Shown here: piece by piece, positions 1 to 11,484 of the stretch
How positions within the stretch are numbered: the first letter of the stretch is position 1
Layout: each line of letters begins with the position of its first letter
Source: Rhizophagus sp. LPA8_4_AMF
Taxonomy: Eukaryota > Glomeromycota > Glomeromycetes > Glomerales > Glomeraceae
Assembly: GCA_021464525.1 (NCBI GenBank)
Contig: JADRCO010000270.1
Coordinates: 1 to 39,959 of the forward strand
Reading direction: 5' to 3'
Length of the DNA stretch: 39,959 nt
Position numbers and translations under genes: made by a program
The notes under the pieces: model-generated
Told to the model about the DNA's origin: nothing
Seen by the model: the letters and a program-made list of their open reading frames with translations, nothing else
The model's database searches: none

Positions 1-157
1 CTCAGAATCGTTATTATCGCTTGGCTTTGAGAGAAATTCAGATTAAAGATGCAATTTTTCATCTATTCTGTTCAAGCTAATTTTTCGGACGAAAAATATA
101 ATTGAATTTTTAAATTCTAAAATATCAATTTTTTATTTAATTGTTTTCTTTTTACAG

Positions 158-753
158 TGAAATGCTTTGATGAAGCTTTTCAATCTCGTATTTCAGTTGC
201 CTTAAAATATAATGAATTGGATATTAATGGTTGGTTACTTTTTATTATGAACGAGATGTTATTATTTTCTATTAATTATTGTGAAAAATTTTTAATAGCA
301 CGTGAACAAGTTTGGTTAACATTCTTGGATCGTATTGAAGGAAAAAACAAAAGTCAAGTGAATATTGAAAATTTGAAAAAGAGACCTCTAAATGGAAGGG
401 AAATTAAGACATCTGTGAGATTAGCAAAGGTATTAAATATATTTGAGAATCCAAAATATTGAACTGAACTTTATATTAATAAAATTAAATAAATTATTAA
501 TTTTAAATAGGCGTTAACTACCAAAAATGATCCGGATGCATTAATTACTACGAAACAATTAGAAACTATTCTCGATATTTCAAAATCTTTTGGTAAAGAG
601 TTAGAAAATCGAGATACGGACGAAAACAATTTAGAATATCAAGACTCGGATGAAAATTTATATAAAAAGTTTCTTACTTTAGAAAAGGAAATGAATGAAT
701 TGAAAAGGAAATTGCAGTTAAAAGAATTCATAGAGACTTCTTCCAATAAATAG
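158..753 (+). CDS. AAA ATPase, C-terminal part (5'-partial)
   Basis: Three exons read as one frame: 158-229, 299-429 and 511-753. The 69-bp intron at 230-298 and the intron at 430-510 have GT-AG ends. The product begins KCFDEAFQSRISVALKYNEL, which matches the sensor/arginine-finger part of fungal AAA ATPases (FDxAFxSRI), followed by REQVWLTFLDRI, then the lid region with NGREIK and SVRLAKALTT, then DALITTKQLETILDIS. The C-terminal tail of about 60 residues is acidic, then charged and probably helical. Walker A and B would lie upstream of the window. The first exon starts with two bases of a split codon, so an upstream exon is required; no convincing one is seen in 1-150. The family is well supported, the specific substrate is unknown. 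Confidence 0.72.
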
Positions 754-1901
754 TAATAACTTGTTGTTTAATACATAAAGATATATTAAAAAAAAGGTTG
801 AAAAAAAATAGGTAAGTTGTTAATATAAATCAAGCTTTTAACTATTGTATACTTGCTAATAGTACACTAATAAAGTATTCAATTCTAAATGATATATTTG
901 TCTAAAAAAATGCATGCAAGAAAAATTTTTTTTTTACCGACACCGACTGTTATTATTAATAATAAGGTGACAAATTTTTTCGCGGGAAATTGAGAAATGT
1001 AAATATCCAATTTAAGAATAAAATGGGGGAACGAAGTTATTCCCCCAAAACTCAAAAATTATATCACGGAGGTTTGGTTCTTTCATTCACATCATTCACA
1101 TGTTATGAAAATGCTTTACCAAGAATATATATATAGATATATATATATGGATAGTCATCTATAACTGATCGTCCACCAAGCCATTTTTAATCCGTGATGA
1201 CGTACTAAACTCAATCACATGATGTCAGTTTCTGTAATTTCAAAGTCTCGCTCATTAAAATTCTTGGATAAGGTATTGCTGTATTACCATTTACCATCGC
1301 CAACAATAACTATTGACTCTCAAATCATATCTTTTAAGATCTTTAAGTATACGTCATGTTTGTGGGAGGCGTGATTGTTGCAATTAAAAGTTGCACTATA
1401 ATAGTCCATGATATGCTTATTAATACAAATAATTTAAAATCCAGTTCTCAGTTGGCGTTGGCTAATATATAAAGTAAAAATATTTTATTTTATTTAATGA
1501 ACTAGGAATTGTTATTCAACTAAACGAGTCAACAATTGGAATCAACAACAAATAGGACTCGGAGCCAAGAATTCTTGTAGAGAGATATATCCGATATTAC
1601 AATTTTCTATTATTGCATGCATATAAGGAGAATAAGGCGCATACATGTTTATTTTATTTAATTTAATTTTAGAAATTAAGTTCTTTTTATTTGTGGTGCT
1701 TATTGTTACATTAATATTTATAAATGGCGCAGTCAATATTTAGAGGGCTGTGTCCCGTGCACCCATTCTGCATTAGATTTTATTGGCAATTTGTGGCGAT
1801 TAGTATTTCTCGATTTATCCTTTTGAGTAATAAAATAAATAAATATTTTTTTCGGCTTTTACTTTCTATTAAAAAATTGTTTTTTTTTTTTTTTTTTAAA
1901 A

Positions 1902-1941
<40 letters not shown>
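754..1941. other. Intergenic, AT-rich, no gene seen
   Basis: No supportable coding exon. It holds an 8-bp perfect inverted repeat (TGGGGGAA at 1024-1031 and TTCCCCCA at 1040-1047), an AT dinucleotide run near 1127-1147, and long T then A homopolymers at 1880-1941 directly before the next start codon. The open frame at 1724-1987 runs through these homopolymers and is not credible as a protein. Confidence 0.6.
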
Positions 1942-1942
<1 letters not shown>

Positions 1943-3234
1943 TGTCCGATTTTACAAAGTTACAAATTCTTAAAGCTTATGCTCTAGAGTAAGTTTTGAT
2001 GTATAAAAAACTAATGTATTGATTACAAATTAACCACATTTGATATTATTAGTTGGGTCCTTTGCATCGTTTTTGGAGTCATATTCTTCGGCGTGGACAA
2101 ATTGGAACCATATCATCGATTATTTTCTTTGGATGATAAAACGATTCAATTTCCTTTTGCCGAAAAAGAAAGAGTGCCAATGTGGTTATGCGCTGTAAGT
2201 TAACCTAAAAAACCATGTTTTAATAAAATTTTCAAATTTTAATTTTTTTTAAAAAACTTTTCATGTATAGGTAGTTGTAGTAGTTGTTCCGTTTGTTGTT
2301 ATAACTTTTGTGGCTCTCGCGATTAAAAAAAGTATGCATGACTGGCATCATGCTTCCCTAGGCTTGTTGATGGGTCTTACGTTGACTCTTATGGTTACTG
2401 AGGTGTTTAAGAATACGGTTGGTCGTCCAAGACCTGATTTTATCGATAGATGTCAACCGAGAGCGGGGTCTATTGATCCAGTTTTAGGATTAAGTAATTC
2501 TACAATATGTACAAGAACTGATTTATTGAAAGATGGATTTAAAAGTTTCTTATCCGGACATTCCTCAAGTAAGAATAATAATATAAATCTAGCGATAATA
2601 ATAGGAAAATGAGTAGAAATAGAAATAGTAACATTAAATTGTTCGAAACAACATTTTTCGTTATTTTTTTTCTTTAATAGCATCTTTCGCCGGAATGGGA
2701 TTTTTATCACTATATCTTGCCGGAAAATTACATGTATTTGATCGAAAGGGATATACATATAAAGGATTTGTCGTCGCAGCACCTTTAGTTATAGCAATTC
2801 TTATTGCTATTTCACGTACCGAAGATTATCGTCATCATTGGCATGATGTTTTTGCTGGTAGTTTAGTTGGTAAGTATTATAATGGTTGCATGTAAAAAGT
2901 AAATTCTTTTTCATTATTAATAATAAATATTTATTCATTATATTTTTATTTTTATTTATTTATTTTTTTTTTAGGTTTCCTTTTATCATATTTTGCATAT
3001 CATCAATATTATCCAAACTTACATTCAAAATTATCAGGTAAACCATTTACAATCAGATTAAAGAAAGTAAAACCAGAATATAAAGCAGAATTTAGTTTTA
3101 TGGATGGCTCGGAAGTTGAAATTACTGTAATTAAAAATGATGAACATCTTTTACTTAAAGATTCCAGAACTTTATTAGCTGATTCTAGTAGTAGTACTAC
3201 TGAAGATGGTTCAGCTGATATTACAATATCATAA
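1942..3234 (+). CDS. PAP2-family lipid phosphate phosphatase (DPP1/LPP type)
   Basis: Five exons: 1942-1988, 2053-2194, 2271-2568, 2681-2869 and 2975-3234, giving 311 residues with all introns GT-AG and the frame kept. The three phosphatase signature motifs are present: KNTVGRPRP (motif 1), LSGHSSTSFA (motif 2) and SRTEDYRHHWHD (motif 3), with both catalytic histidines and the nucleophile-activating aspartate. Hydrophobic membrane segments lie between them. Known members of this integral-membrane family dephosphorylate diacylglycerol pyrophosphate, phosphatidate and related lipids, with the active site facing the lumen or outside. The C-terminal tail of about 80 residues is hydrophilic with a Ser/Thr-rich end, as in fungal DPP1-like proteins. 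The start is the first ATG of the frame, right after a poly-A run; length is normal for the family. Confidence 0.9.
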
Positions 3235-3646
3235 TTTAATTTTAAATATCCGGATAATAGGCTTGCCTAAATTTTCTATACCATAGTCATAAATTATTTA
3301 GTATATATAGCCCTTGAATCAATGAATCATGTAATGTAATTAATTATATATAAAGTTCAATAATTTAAAAAAAAAATAATAATTTATTGTAAATGGACAA
3401 ATATTTTAATTACTTTATTAATTAATTGTTTTTTTTTCTATAAAACTATAATTTATTAAATTGCAAATTAGCGTGTAACTATTATAAACTAAAAAAAAAA
3501 TGTAATGTATATTAAAAAAAGTTTTGTAAAATTTTTAAGGGGGTTTTTTTTTGATTTCACATCAGAAAAATCAGAAAAAAGACTATTATAATAATATTAA
3601 TTGATCTCAAAGAAAGAAAGAAACCTTTTTAGTGAAATAATTTTTT
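3235..3646. other. Convergent 3' ends, no gene seen
   Basis: AT-rich spacer between the 3' end of the phosphatase (+) and the 3' end of the RAMP4 gene (-). Only homopolymer runs are visible. Confidence 0.6.
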
Positions 3647-4087
3647 TTAGATGTATTTGAGAATTTCAAAGATAGCGGAACCAATAACTACGAAGAGAAT
3701 AATTCCCAAAGTTACTTGACTAACAGGTATTTTATCATCTTTTGTCTTTTTCTAAAATATAAATAAAAACAAATAAATATTGATAAACAAACAAAAAATA
3801 TTTAGCAAATAATCCAGAATCTTAAATAGTATCAATGGTAAATAGGTCGTTTAAAGAATTCACCCTGACACTATCAAGAAAACAATAAAAAGTTTAGCAT
3901 ACCAATGAATAAGTTCGACTAATAGAATTTGAGAGATAAGCCTTATTCTTAGCGCGAATAACGGGGTTAGTAGTTCCAGGCTAAAATGCAAATGAAAAGC
4001 GAAATCAGTTGAGATGCTTCAACAACAATTACAATTTTCAGTCTCCACTTAATTAAGACAAAAAAAAAAAATAAACAAACGTACCAT
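3647..4087 (-). CDS. RAMP4: RAMP4/SERP1 family ER translocon-associated protein
   Basis: Tiny three-exon gene of 61 residues: exon 1 is the start codon alone (4085-4087), exon 2 is 3903-3980 and exon 3 is 3647-3751. The protein reads MPGTTNPVIRAKNKAYLSNS, then ISRTYSLKKTKDDKIPVSQV, then a single C-terminal membrane segment TLGIILFVVIGSAIFEILKYI. This matches the RAMP4 layout: a short cytosolic basic part, a Pro-Val before the helix, and the GSAIF signature in a tail-anchored segment. RAMP4 proteins bind the Sec61 translocon and ribosome and stabilise nascent membrane proteins. The gene is too short and too split to appear as a long ORF. It is divergently arranged with NAA10. The one-codon first exon has a good donor (GTACGT) but should be confirmed with RNA data. 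Confidence 0.85.
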
Positions 4088-4483
4088 TTTGAAAATTTGG
4101 ATAAAGAATGAAGAAGGTTAAAAAATCTTTCTTTTTTTTTTAAAAAAAAATATAATCTATATTTATTAGAGAGAAGTGAACAAAATTAATTTCTTTTTTA
4201 TGTAGAGCGGTTCTATTTATTGATTTTTAAATATCCCAAAATGTCAATTTCATAAGCTAAGCATTCTATATTAGTCACCAAATTATATTATAACACGAGT
4301 CATTGCTTATATGAACAAGTGGAGTTGGTTCATTGGCGTAATAAATTTAGAATGTTACACCTGACGAAATTGATGGAATTTCTATGAAATTTCCATGCTA
4401 AACATACTATGGTGAACAAAAATAATTTTTGATCTCAAAAAAAAAAAACGGATTTTCCCGCTAAATTTTAAAAATAGGAAAAA
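4088..4483. promoter_or_regulatory. Shared divergent promoter region of RAMP4 and NAA10
   Basis: About 400 bp separates the start codons of RAMP4 (-) and NAA10 (+), so both promoters must lie here. No specific factor site can be named. Poly-A/T tracts at 4131-4148 and 4436-4448, typical of fungal promoters, are visible. Confidence 0.5.
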
Positions 4484-5468
4484 ATGAATATTAGACAAGC
4501 AACGGTAAAAAAAAAATTTTTATATTATTTTAATTTGATTATTTTTAAAATATGATAATTAAAATTTTTTCTATTGTTGTAGTCCGATGACTTACTTGCT
4601 ATGCAAAATTGTAATATAATGAATTTACCTGAGAATTATCAAATGAAGTATTGTCAGTATCAATTTAATTGATTCATCTTAGAATACAGCCCAATAATGG
4701 AGTGGGATGATGGCAATCTTGTAATGCTAAGCACTTCCAACAAGAGTTTATCAATATGTTAACTTAATCTTTTATATTTCATTGAGAGGATAGATTTTTA
4801 TCATGCATTATCTTGGCCGCAATTATCATTTGTCGCTGAAGATCATAAAGGAAGAATTGTTGGTTATGTGTTAGCTAAAATGTAAATTATAGTTCAATAT
4901 TTTTTTTTGCAAAATGCGTGTTAATTCATGATTTTAACGATAAATATATATTTAGGGAAGAAGATCCCGAAGAAGCACCACATGGTCATATAACATCACT
5001 TTCCGTGATGAGAACATATCGTAGATTAGGCGTCGCCGAAAAATTAATGACACAAGCTCGTGCGTATATATTAATTCATATTTTAATAATAATTTTCATC
5101 TATGTGACATTTTTTTTTAATATTTGTTGAATTTGTTTATACAGAAAAAAATATGGTGGAAGTATTTAATGCACAATATGTTTCGTTACATGTTCGTAAA
5201 AGTAATAGAGCAGCTTTAAATTTATATAAGGATACTTTGAAATTCGGGTAATTATGGATCAATAATTAAAAAAAAAAAAAAAAGATTATTTTTATTTTTT
5301 ATTTCTTTAAAAATATTTTTGTTTTAATAGTTTATTTTTTATTTTACCTTATTTAGGATCCATAAAGTGGAAGATAAATATTATGCAGATGGGGAAGATG
5401 CTTATGCCATGAGAAAAGAATTACAACCTAGTAATTTAGCTACTTCTAATACTGGTACGAAAACATAA
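4484..5468 (+). CDS. NAA10: N-alpha-acetyltransferase catalytic subunit (NatA)
   Basis: Six exons: 4484-4504, 4583-4652, 4794-4881, 4956-5059, 5145-5247 and 5357-5468, giving 165 residues. The N-terminus [20 protein letters not shown], then [20 protein letters not shown], is the hallmark of NAA10/ARD1. The acetyl-CoA loop reads [10 protein letters not shown] (canonical Q/RxxGxG/A), followed by [20 protein letters not shown], all standard GNAT features. The enzyme pairs with NAA15 on ribosomes and acetylates N-termini after Met removal. The exon 2/3 junction was chosen because the GTCAGT donor at 4653 and the acceptor ending at 4793 restore the invariant [13 protein letters not shown]. The acidic C-terminal tail is short compared with metazoan NAA10. 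No defects seen. Confidence 0.93.
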
Positions 5469-6091
5469 AAAAGAATATGTTAAAAAATAATTTATATAAA
5501 TATTATTTTTTGGGAGTATTTTTCAATCTCGAAGGCAATTTCGAACGCAATTAATATGTGGGATCTTTGCGTAATCAACAATCGCGCGGGTTCGTAACAT
5601 GAAAATTTTTTTTTTTAAAGAATTTACAAATATGTATATTTAAAGTGTACAGCAAATAAATGATTTTAAAGAGTATAATAGTTGAAGTAATTATAATTTT
5701 AGGAAAAACTAATAAATAAAAAAAAAAAGGTTTTTAATTTTATATTATATATATTTTTATAAAATTTCTTAATGAAATGTTTGATAATAAAAATGATTGG
5801 TAATAGTATATAAATGTCTTTATTATTGTTTATATAATCCAATCAAGTAGTAAAACCCAAAAATTGATTTTTTTTACAATATTTGACAATCATATCAATT
5901 ATATTAAAGTGATTATCTACAAATTTACAAATAATTTTATACATATTTTCCTATTCAAAAGGTGGTTGTTCTGCATTAAATAAATATGTATACTCAACAA
6001 CAAAGGCAAAAAAGATCAAACAATTAATGGAAAAAAAACAAAACAAATAATCATAATAATAAAACGCGAATACCTGTGATACTTTCTTCTC
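5469..6091. other. Convergent 3' ends, no gene seen
   Basis: AT-rich spacer between NAA10 (+) and the BTB-TLDc gene (-). A short less AT-rich patch near 5520-5600 carries no open frame worth reporting. Confidence 0.55.
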
Positions 6092-7550
6092 TCAAGCAGG
6101 TGTAATTTCAAATATTTCATATTCTTTTACTGTAAAAGATTCATCACGTACAATCTGGAATTCATAGGAAGCTTTCCTGCAAACACATTCTTCAGATACA
6201 CGAAAATGACGTTTTAACCACAAGTCTCCTTCTCCAAAACATGGACCCCATCCTTGTTGATTATATACAGCATGAGTTGGACGAACAACACGACTTATCA
6301 CTGATCTTTTAAAATCTGTACGATTAATACGAAACAGAAAACTTTCCCGATCATAATCATATCCAAACATTTTCCAATAATAACTATTTATTCTCTGATA
6401 ACCTCCAATCATTTCTCCAGAATCTGTAAGGATCAATACTAATAAAGCAGGATATTCAAATCTGATTCGATCATAAACTTCACCACAAAATCCATGATCA
6501 CTTCCACGTATTAATAACCTAAAATTGAATGGATTCTTTTCCCTTGTTGATACTTTTCCTTCTCCACGATTAATCCAATGAGCAAATAGTGCCGCATGTT
6601 CATATTTTATCAGACAAGAATCAATAATAAAGGGTAATCTAGGATTATACGATATATCCAATTTTCTACCGGTGAAATAAAATTCTTCAATTCTCTCTTG
6701 CATTTTTTCTGAAAAGATTTTCTTAAAAGGTCGGACATTATGATAATACTCTTCCATATCAATATTATTCAACCTTATATGTGGAAGACATTTATGAATT
6801 TTTTCTTTCAATAAGGCAAAATCTTCCAATTCCCATTTTGATACATTAGAATCCAATTCTACATTCAATTGAGACGTAGCCCATTTTATTACATTATTCC
6901 ATATATACACTTCAGGTAAGGACAAATCTTCACGTTGAAGTATAGCAACCAATATTTCATCTTCAACTTGATAAAATTTATCTGATGCAAACAACAACCA
7001 AGGATCGTCACAAATCTTTTCAACACAAAATTGTCGTATCATATTACATGTAGGAATCAACCAAGTTGATCGAAGAATTGTCACCAAGTTTTCATTCACC
7101 CAATCAACATTTTGTCGAATAAGATGTTCTTGAATATGTATTGCAAGTTCATGTAACATTAATTCATCACAAGCAAGCAGCAGATCATAAATATCTGGAC
7201 CTGAATCTTCTTCAACAAAACAAAGTTTACAAGAATATATATAACTAAAAAAAGATCAATCCATTTAGAAATACAATTAAAAATAAAAATTACAGGATGT
7301 TAAACAATCACCTGAGTACGGAGTTGAAAACTGTTGGGTGGATGTTTGGTTTCACAAAAATAGTTGACCCACCTTCTTGTGTAGCCCATGTGTTAGACAA
7401 AGCTATTTTAAAGTACTCGCAACGAGTGGTCAATATAACCGTATGTGCTCGAAACATTTTGGAACATTCGCCCTGACCAACATAAATCTTTACGTCATAT
7501 TCACCAACATTTCGGATAAGTACACTTCCTTTTGAGAATTCAATCTTCAT
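6092..7550 (-). CDS. BTB-BACK-TLDc domain protein
   Basis: Two exons, 7312-7550 and 6092-7244, giving 463 residues. The BTB/POZ fold occupies about residues 16-115: VGEYDVKIYVG, then MFRAHTVILTTRCEYFKIAL, then the YIYSC and LLLACDELMLHELA part after the intron. A BACK-like helical region follows (about 115-250; IWNNVIKWATSQ), then a TLDc domain from about residue 280 to the end (FNFRLLIRGSDHGF, IGGYQRINSYYW, SFLFRI, GPCFGEGDLWL). BTB-BACK proteins typically act as CUL3 adaptors, and TLDc domains are linked to V-ATPase binding and oxidative stress. This fused arrangement is known as a large expanded family in Rhizophagus, but the role of the individual members is not known. It is divergent from the F-box gene. 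No breaks seen. Confidence 0.88.
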
Positions 7551-8442
7551 GATGAGATAATATCATGAACTTATTAAAATAAAATGGATCAAATGTCAAA
7601 AAAAAGTTACAAATATCCAAAAATACTAATATTTAAACTATTTAAATTTCATTTTTAATAAAAACATTGGAAGTAATTACTCAAAAAATCATCTAAAATA
7701 AAGCCCCTTACTAGAAATGAGTAAACTTCTTTACAGTAAATTACAATAGTTTAATAATCCGAGTGGCTTCTAAAGAGCTAACGAAAAAAAAAAAAAAGAT
7801 TTACAAATTAATAGTCATTTTTAGTAACTTATTATTTATGTAAAACTGATTCTTACAAATTTATGCAGGAACCATGATAATCATTCGTGTCGTTCCTGGA
7901 AATGGAAAACATTCGTTTCACAAATACAACTTGTAACACACATTAAAAAACTCCTTAAAACAAATCCTCGACAGGGATTCATTTTTTTTTTTTATTCTGA
8001 TCAAAAGTAAAGTTTGAATTATATTTGTTCCGGTTGGTTTATTTTTTTTATAAACAAAAAAAGAAGTCATTTAAAAGCTTCCTTCGATAGAGAAGGATAC
8101 GCTAACACTAGATACCTTTTTTGGTAATACTTTAAACTTAAAAAGATAATTTTATATATCGGTCCGAAAAGCTTAACTTTATTTTGTTTTTTATTCGAAT
8201 AAGGTAAATTCCAAAGAACAAAGTTAGGTCACATAATAATTTGACGAAATCGGAAGGTATTGTTATGTTTCATTTAACTTAGTTTTCGTGTTTGACGGTA
8301 TGAAATATATATTTACTTAAATTTTTTTTAAAAAAAATAATTACATGGTTTTAACATAGTGAGGGTTAGTTGCCCTAATCCTAAATAATTCATTTTATTT
8401 TCAATATAAATTAATGTTTAATCGTTGTAATTAGGTTTGAAA
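7551..8442. promoter_or_regulatory. Divergent intergenic region, BTB-TLDc / F-box genes
   Basis: About 890 bp between two divergent start codons. It is AT-rich with homopolymer tracts and no further exon that I can support. It should contain both promoters. Confidence 0.45.
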
Positions 8443-10103
8443 ATGAATTATCAACCAATGCAAACGTTTAATCATTTTTCTCCAAATATGATGATTATCG
8501 AAGAAGGTATAATTTTTATTTATAAGTTCTTAATTATTTTATTTAAATTATTTATTAAATCTTGACTTATTATTCCTTCAAAGTTGCTTCAACGGAGATG
8601 ATCGTCAATTCACCATTGATGATACCCGAATGTCTTGCTAGAATATTCGAATATCTCAGGGGGGAGCGAATTTCACTACATTCATGTCTATTAGTTAATA
8701 GATCATGGTGTAGGATCGTTGTACCAATTTTATGGAGTGAACCTTTTAAACTTTTAAAGGATAGAGTCAATGCTAGTCTTTTAAGGACATACCTTTCGTG
8801 TATGGAAGATCAAGATCAATTACAATCGATACAGGATTGGATGACGTTTCCAAAGGCGGTTTTATTACCACAGCGTGCAGCATTTGATTATCCGGTTTTC
8901 TTACGACACTTGTGTTGTAAAACAATGTATGAAATGATAGAGAATTGGTTTTCGGAAATAGCTTCATTGGATATTCAAAGGAATTATAAGGAATTTAGTA
9001 TACAATTAATTGCTAGTAACTTTTTTCAATTAGTAATGAACAAATGTCCGATCCTTGAAACATTGGTCCTTTGGTCCGGAGCTCCTAATAATATTACAAT
9101 TACGGCGGCTTTATCAGGAACAAATACTTGTTTATCACGTTTAGTTACGTTACACGTTGAAGGGAATTATCAGGATATTGACCTATGGTCAATATCTCAA
9201 AGGTGTCATAGTTTGAAACAACTTACAATTGATGTGGAGATTAGTGGAAATTCTATGAACATATTACATAATTTGGTAGAAGTTCAACATGAACTTGAAC
9301 ATTTTAGATTGGGATTTAGACCAGAAAACAATAGTTTTAATAACAAAGTTCAACCAAAACTTTTAAAAGCATTAACCAATCGACCCAGTCATTTACATAC
9401 GATAGAATTTAATCGATGTAATTTCCTTGAATGTTCTAGTTTAGAGGCTTTAGCACAATGTAAAAATATCAAACATTTAGTATTATGGAAATGCGTAGGT
9501 TTGGGACCAGAAAAGATGTATAGTTTATCCAAAGTAAATTTTGGTCGACTTCAAAGATTGGAAATTTATGTACATCCGGGAGTAGCCGCTGATATGGTAA
9601 TTAAAATGATAAGAGATTCTAATAATCAATTACAAAGTTTACGATTAGCGGGAATAACACCTCAATGTGAATTACCATCAGTACTTTCTGTCATGACGAT
9701 GCATTGTCAAAATCTCTCAGATTGTCGATTGGTTTTAAAGGATGGGGATAACAACGCTTTTAATGCATTACTTGCATTCTTGGGAGTCTCAGTAAAATTA
9801 GAAATATTATATATTACATTTACCGATAGAGTGTTTCCTATTTGTAATTATGAAGATATGGCGAAACATTTACCAACTGGACTTAGAGAATTGGTATTTA
9901 GGGACTTCCTATTTTCACCAATGAGTTTGGCAAATTTCTTAGAAAACATGACACCTACATTTCATTCGCTTAGTTTTTCGAAAAGACATTTTGATCAACA
10001 ACATATTGATGTAATTATCAAATACGTAAAAAGTAAAAATAATGTGTATCGTTTAATGAAACATACTAGATATATGAGTATAAAAGCAAGATCGGAACCT
10101 TAA
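8443..10103 (+). CDS. F-box protein with LRR-like C-terminus
   Basis: Two exons, 8443-8506 and 8584-10103, giving 527 residues. The first exon encodes MNYQPMQTFNHFSPNMMIIE and the frame is kept across the 77-bp intron. The F-box lies at about residues 30-75 (LMIPECLARIFEYL, then HSCLLVNRSWCRIVVPILW), the expected contact surface for SKP1. The remainder (about 150-500) has irregular leucine-rich repeats with LETLVLW, LKQLTID, IKHLVLWKC, LQRLEIY and LRELVFRD segments. F-box/LRR proteins are substrate receptors of SCF ubiquitin ligases; the target is not predictable. An alternative start without exon 1 is the in-frame ATG at 8598, but exon 1 has an ATG, a good GTATAA donor and keeps frame. Such proteins form a very large family in Rhizophagus. 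Confidence 0.87.
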
Positions 10104-10792
10104 AAGAGAAATTATTTAGCAAAATAATCTTTTAATGTGATTTTAAAAATAAACAACAAAAAAATTTTCCGATGGAAATATAAATTATTTATAATATTTT
10201 TTTTTTCTTACGATGGATAATGAATAATTAATTCTTTTAGATAAAAATTAGATTAATATATGTGAAAGTTTATTTCTATCTGAAGAATTTGAGTTTGGAA
10301 ATGAGCAAATAGAATAAATGTATTATATGTTTAGAATAGTAATAACAATAGTGATAATAGTATATACTTCTGAGTATTACTTTATATAATAGAAAAAAAA
10401 TTAAGGATGAAAAACAAATATGAAAATAGAATAATTAATTTAAATAAGAAAAATGTATTTTATGGTATTTATTATGTTATTTAAAAGCTTTTATATATAT
10501 ATGTAAATGTATACAGTATGTATTATTTTATGTATGAACGATTCCCTTAAATACAAAATTTTAACAAATATTATATGTTAAGGATAATATAATTTAATTT
10601 ATTCAATAAAATTATAATAAGGAAAAATTAATTTTATTTTATTTTATTATATAGATGTAATATATATATATGTGTGTATATTTTTTTTTTTAACGTATGT
10701 AAATTATTATATAGTCATAATATTCAATCAAGATTATACGATCATACTTTTGTTTCCCACAAAGTATCTGCAAATTCAGTTTTTTCACATTA
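10104..10792. other. AT-rich spacer, no gene seen
   Basis: The 3' flank of the F-box gene converging on the 3' end of the small minus-strand gene. Only AT-rich low-complexity sequence and TA runs are seen (10494-10503 and 10661-10681). Confidence 0.55.
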
Positions 10793-11434
10793 CTAATCTT
10801 TATTCGTCGTTTTGGGAGTACCACTTGTAGCTTGTCGATTTTCTTCTAGAACCTTTTCAAGTTCTATTTTAATTTCCTCAACTTGATCACTTTTAACAAT
10901 TAAATCTAAACCATCATCCTCAATGATAAAATTCATTTTTTCATTTAATAATGATAATATCTGCTTAATTGTTTCATCAGAACTTTAAAAAAAAAAAATT
11001 ATTATTATTATTATTTTTTTTTTTAATTAAAAAAAAAAAAAAATTAAATTATAATAATTTTGTATTAATTAATATATGTATATATATATATTTTTTTTTT
11101 TAAAAAAAAAAATTAAATTCTTAATTCTTAATTTTACCATTTAAGATGTGTTCCTATAAAGATAACGAGAAAGTTAATTCTCGAGAATCCTTATCAGAAA
11201 AATAATTTAAATTAAAAATATCATGTACTTGCCTTGTACGACACGTACCATTATTATTAAAATTATTAAAAATAAAAAAAGAAATCCTTTTAGAATTAAG
11301 AGTAAAAAATTTTTGCTTCTAATAATGCTGACTAATTTGAAGTTTAAAGTATTACCAACTTGCCACATGACAATATCCTTTGATTGTCGATCAAAAAAAG
11401 TCTTTGAAATATCAGATGTATCACGTGAATTCAA
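10793..11434 (-). CDS. Small unrecognised protein with a charged helical C-terminus (model tentative)
   Basis: Tentative exons on the minus strand: 11356-11434 (5' limit uncertain), a 16-nt micro-exon 11138-11153, and 10793-10982. All junctions are GT-AG and the frame is kept, reading DIVMWQVGTHLKCSDETIKQ, then ILSLLNEKMNFIIEDDGLDL, then IVKSDQVEEIKIELEKVLEE, ending in NRQATSGTPKTTNKD. The last exon is clearly protein-like and probably alpha-helical. I do not recognise the family. The first in-frame ATG is internal (VMWQVG), and a non-ATG frame continues upstream to a stop, so another 5' exon or a start at that Met is possible. A micro-exon this small needs RNA support. An alternative is that only the last exon belongs to a differently spliced gene. 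Confidence 0.42.
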
Positions 11435-11468
11435 ATTGTAATAACGATATTTGGAATTTCATCAAAAA

Positions 11469-11484
11469 GAAAGAATTCTTCGTT
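11469..11484. repeat. 16-bp direct repeat, left copy (candidate target-site duplication)
   Basis: GAAAGAATTCTTCGTT, identical to 13029-13044. The two copies bracket the retroelement fragment. Confidence 0.55.

Noticed and set aside
1-157. Upstream exon of the AAA ATPase
   Set aside because: The expected FLTTNRV-type sequence is not present in any frame; the open stretch at 3-80 does not match the family.
1724-1987. Plus-strand open frame before the phosphatase gene
   Set aside because: It runs through long T and A homopolymers (poly-Phe, poly-Lys) and overlaps exon 1 of the real gene in another frame.
8570-8967. Two minus-strand open frames inside the F-box gene
   Set aside because: Antisense shadows of a well-supported coding exon.
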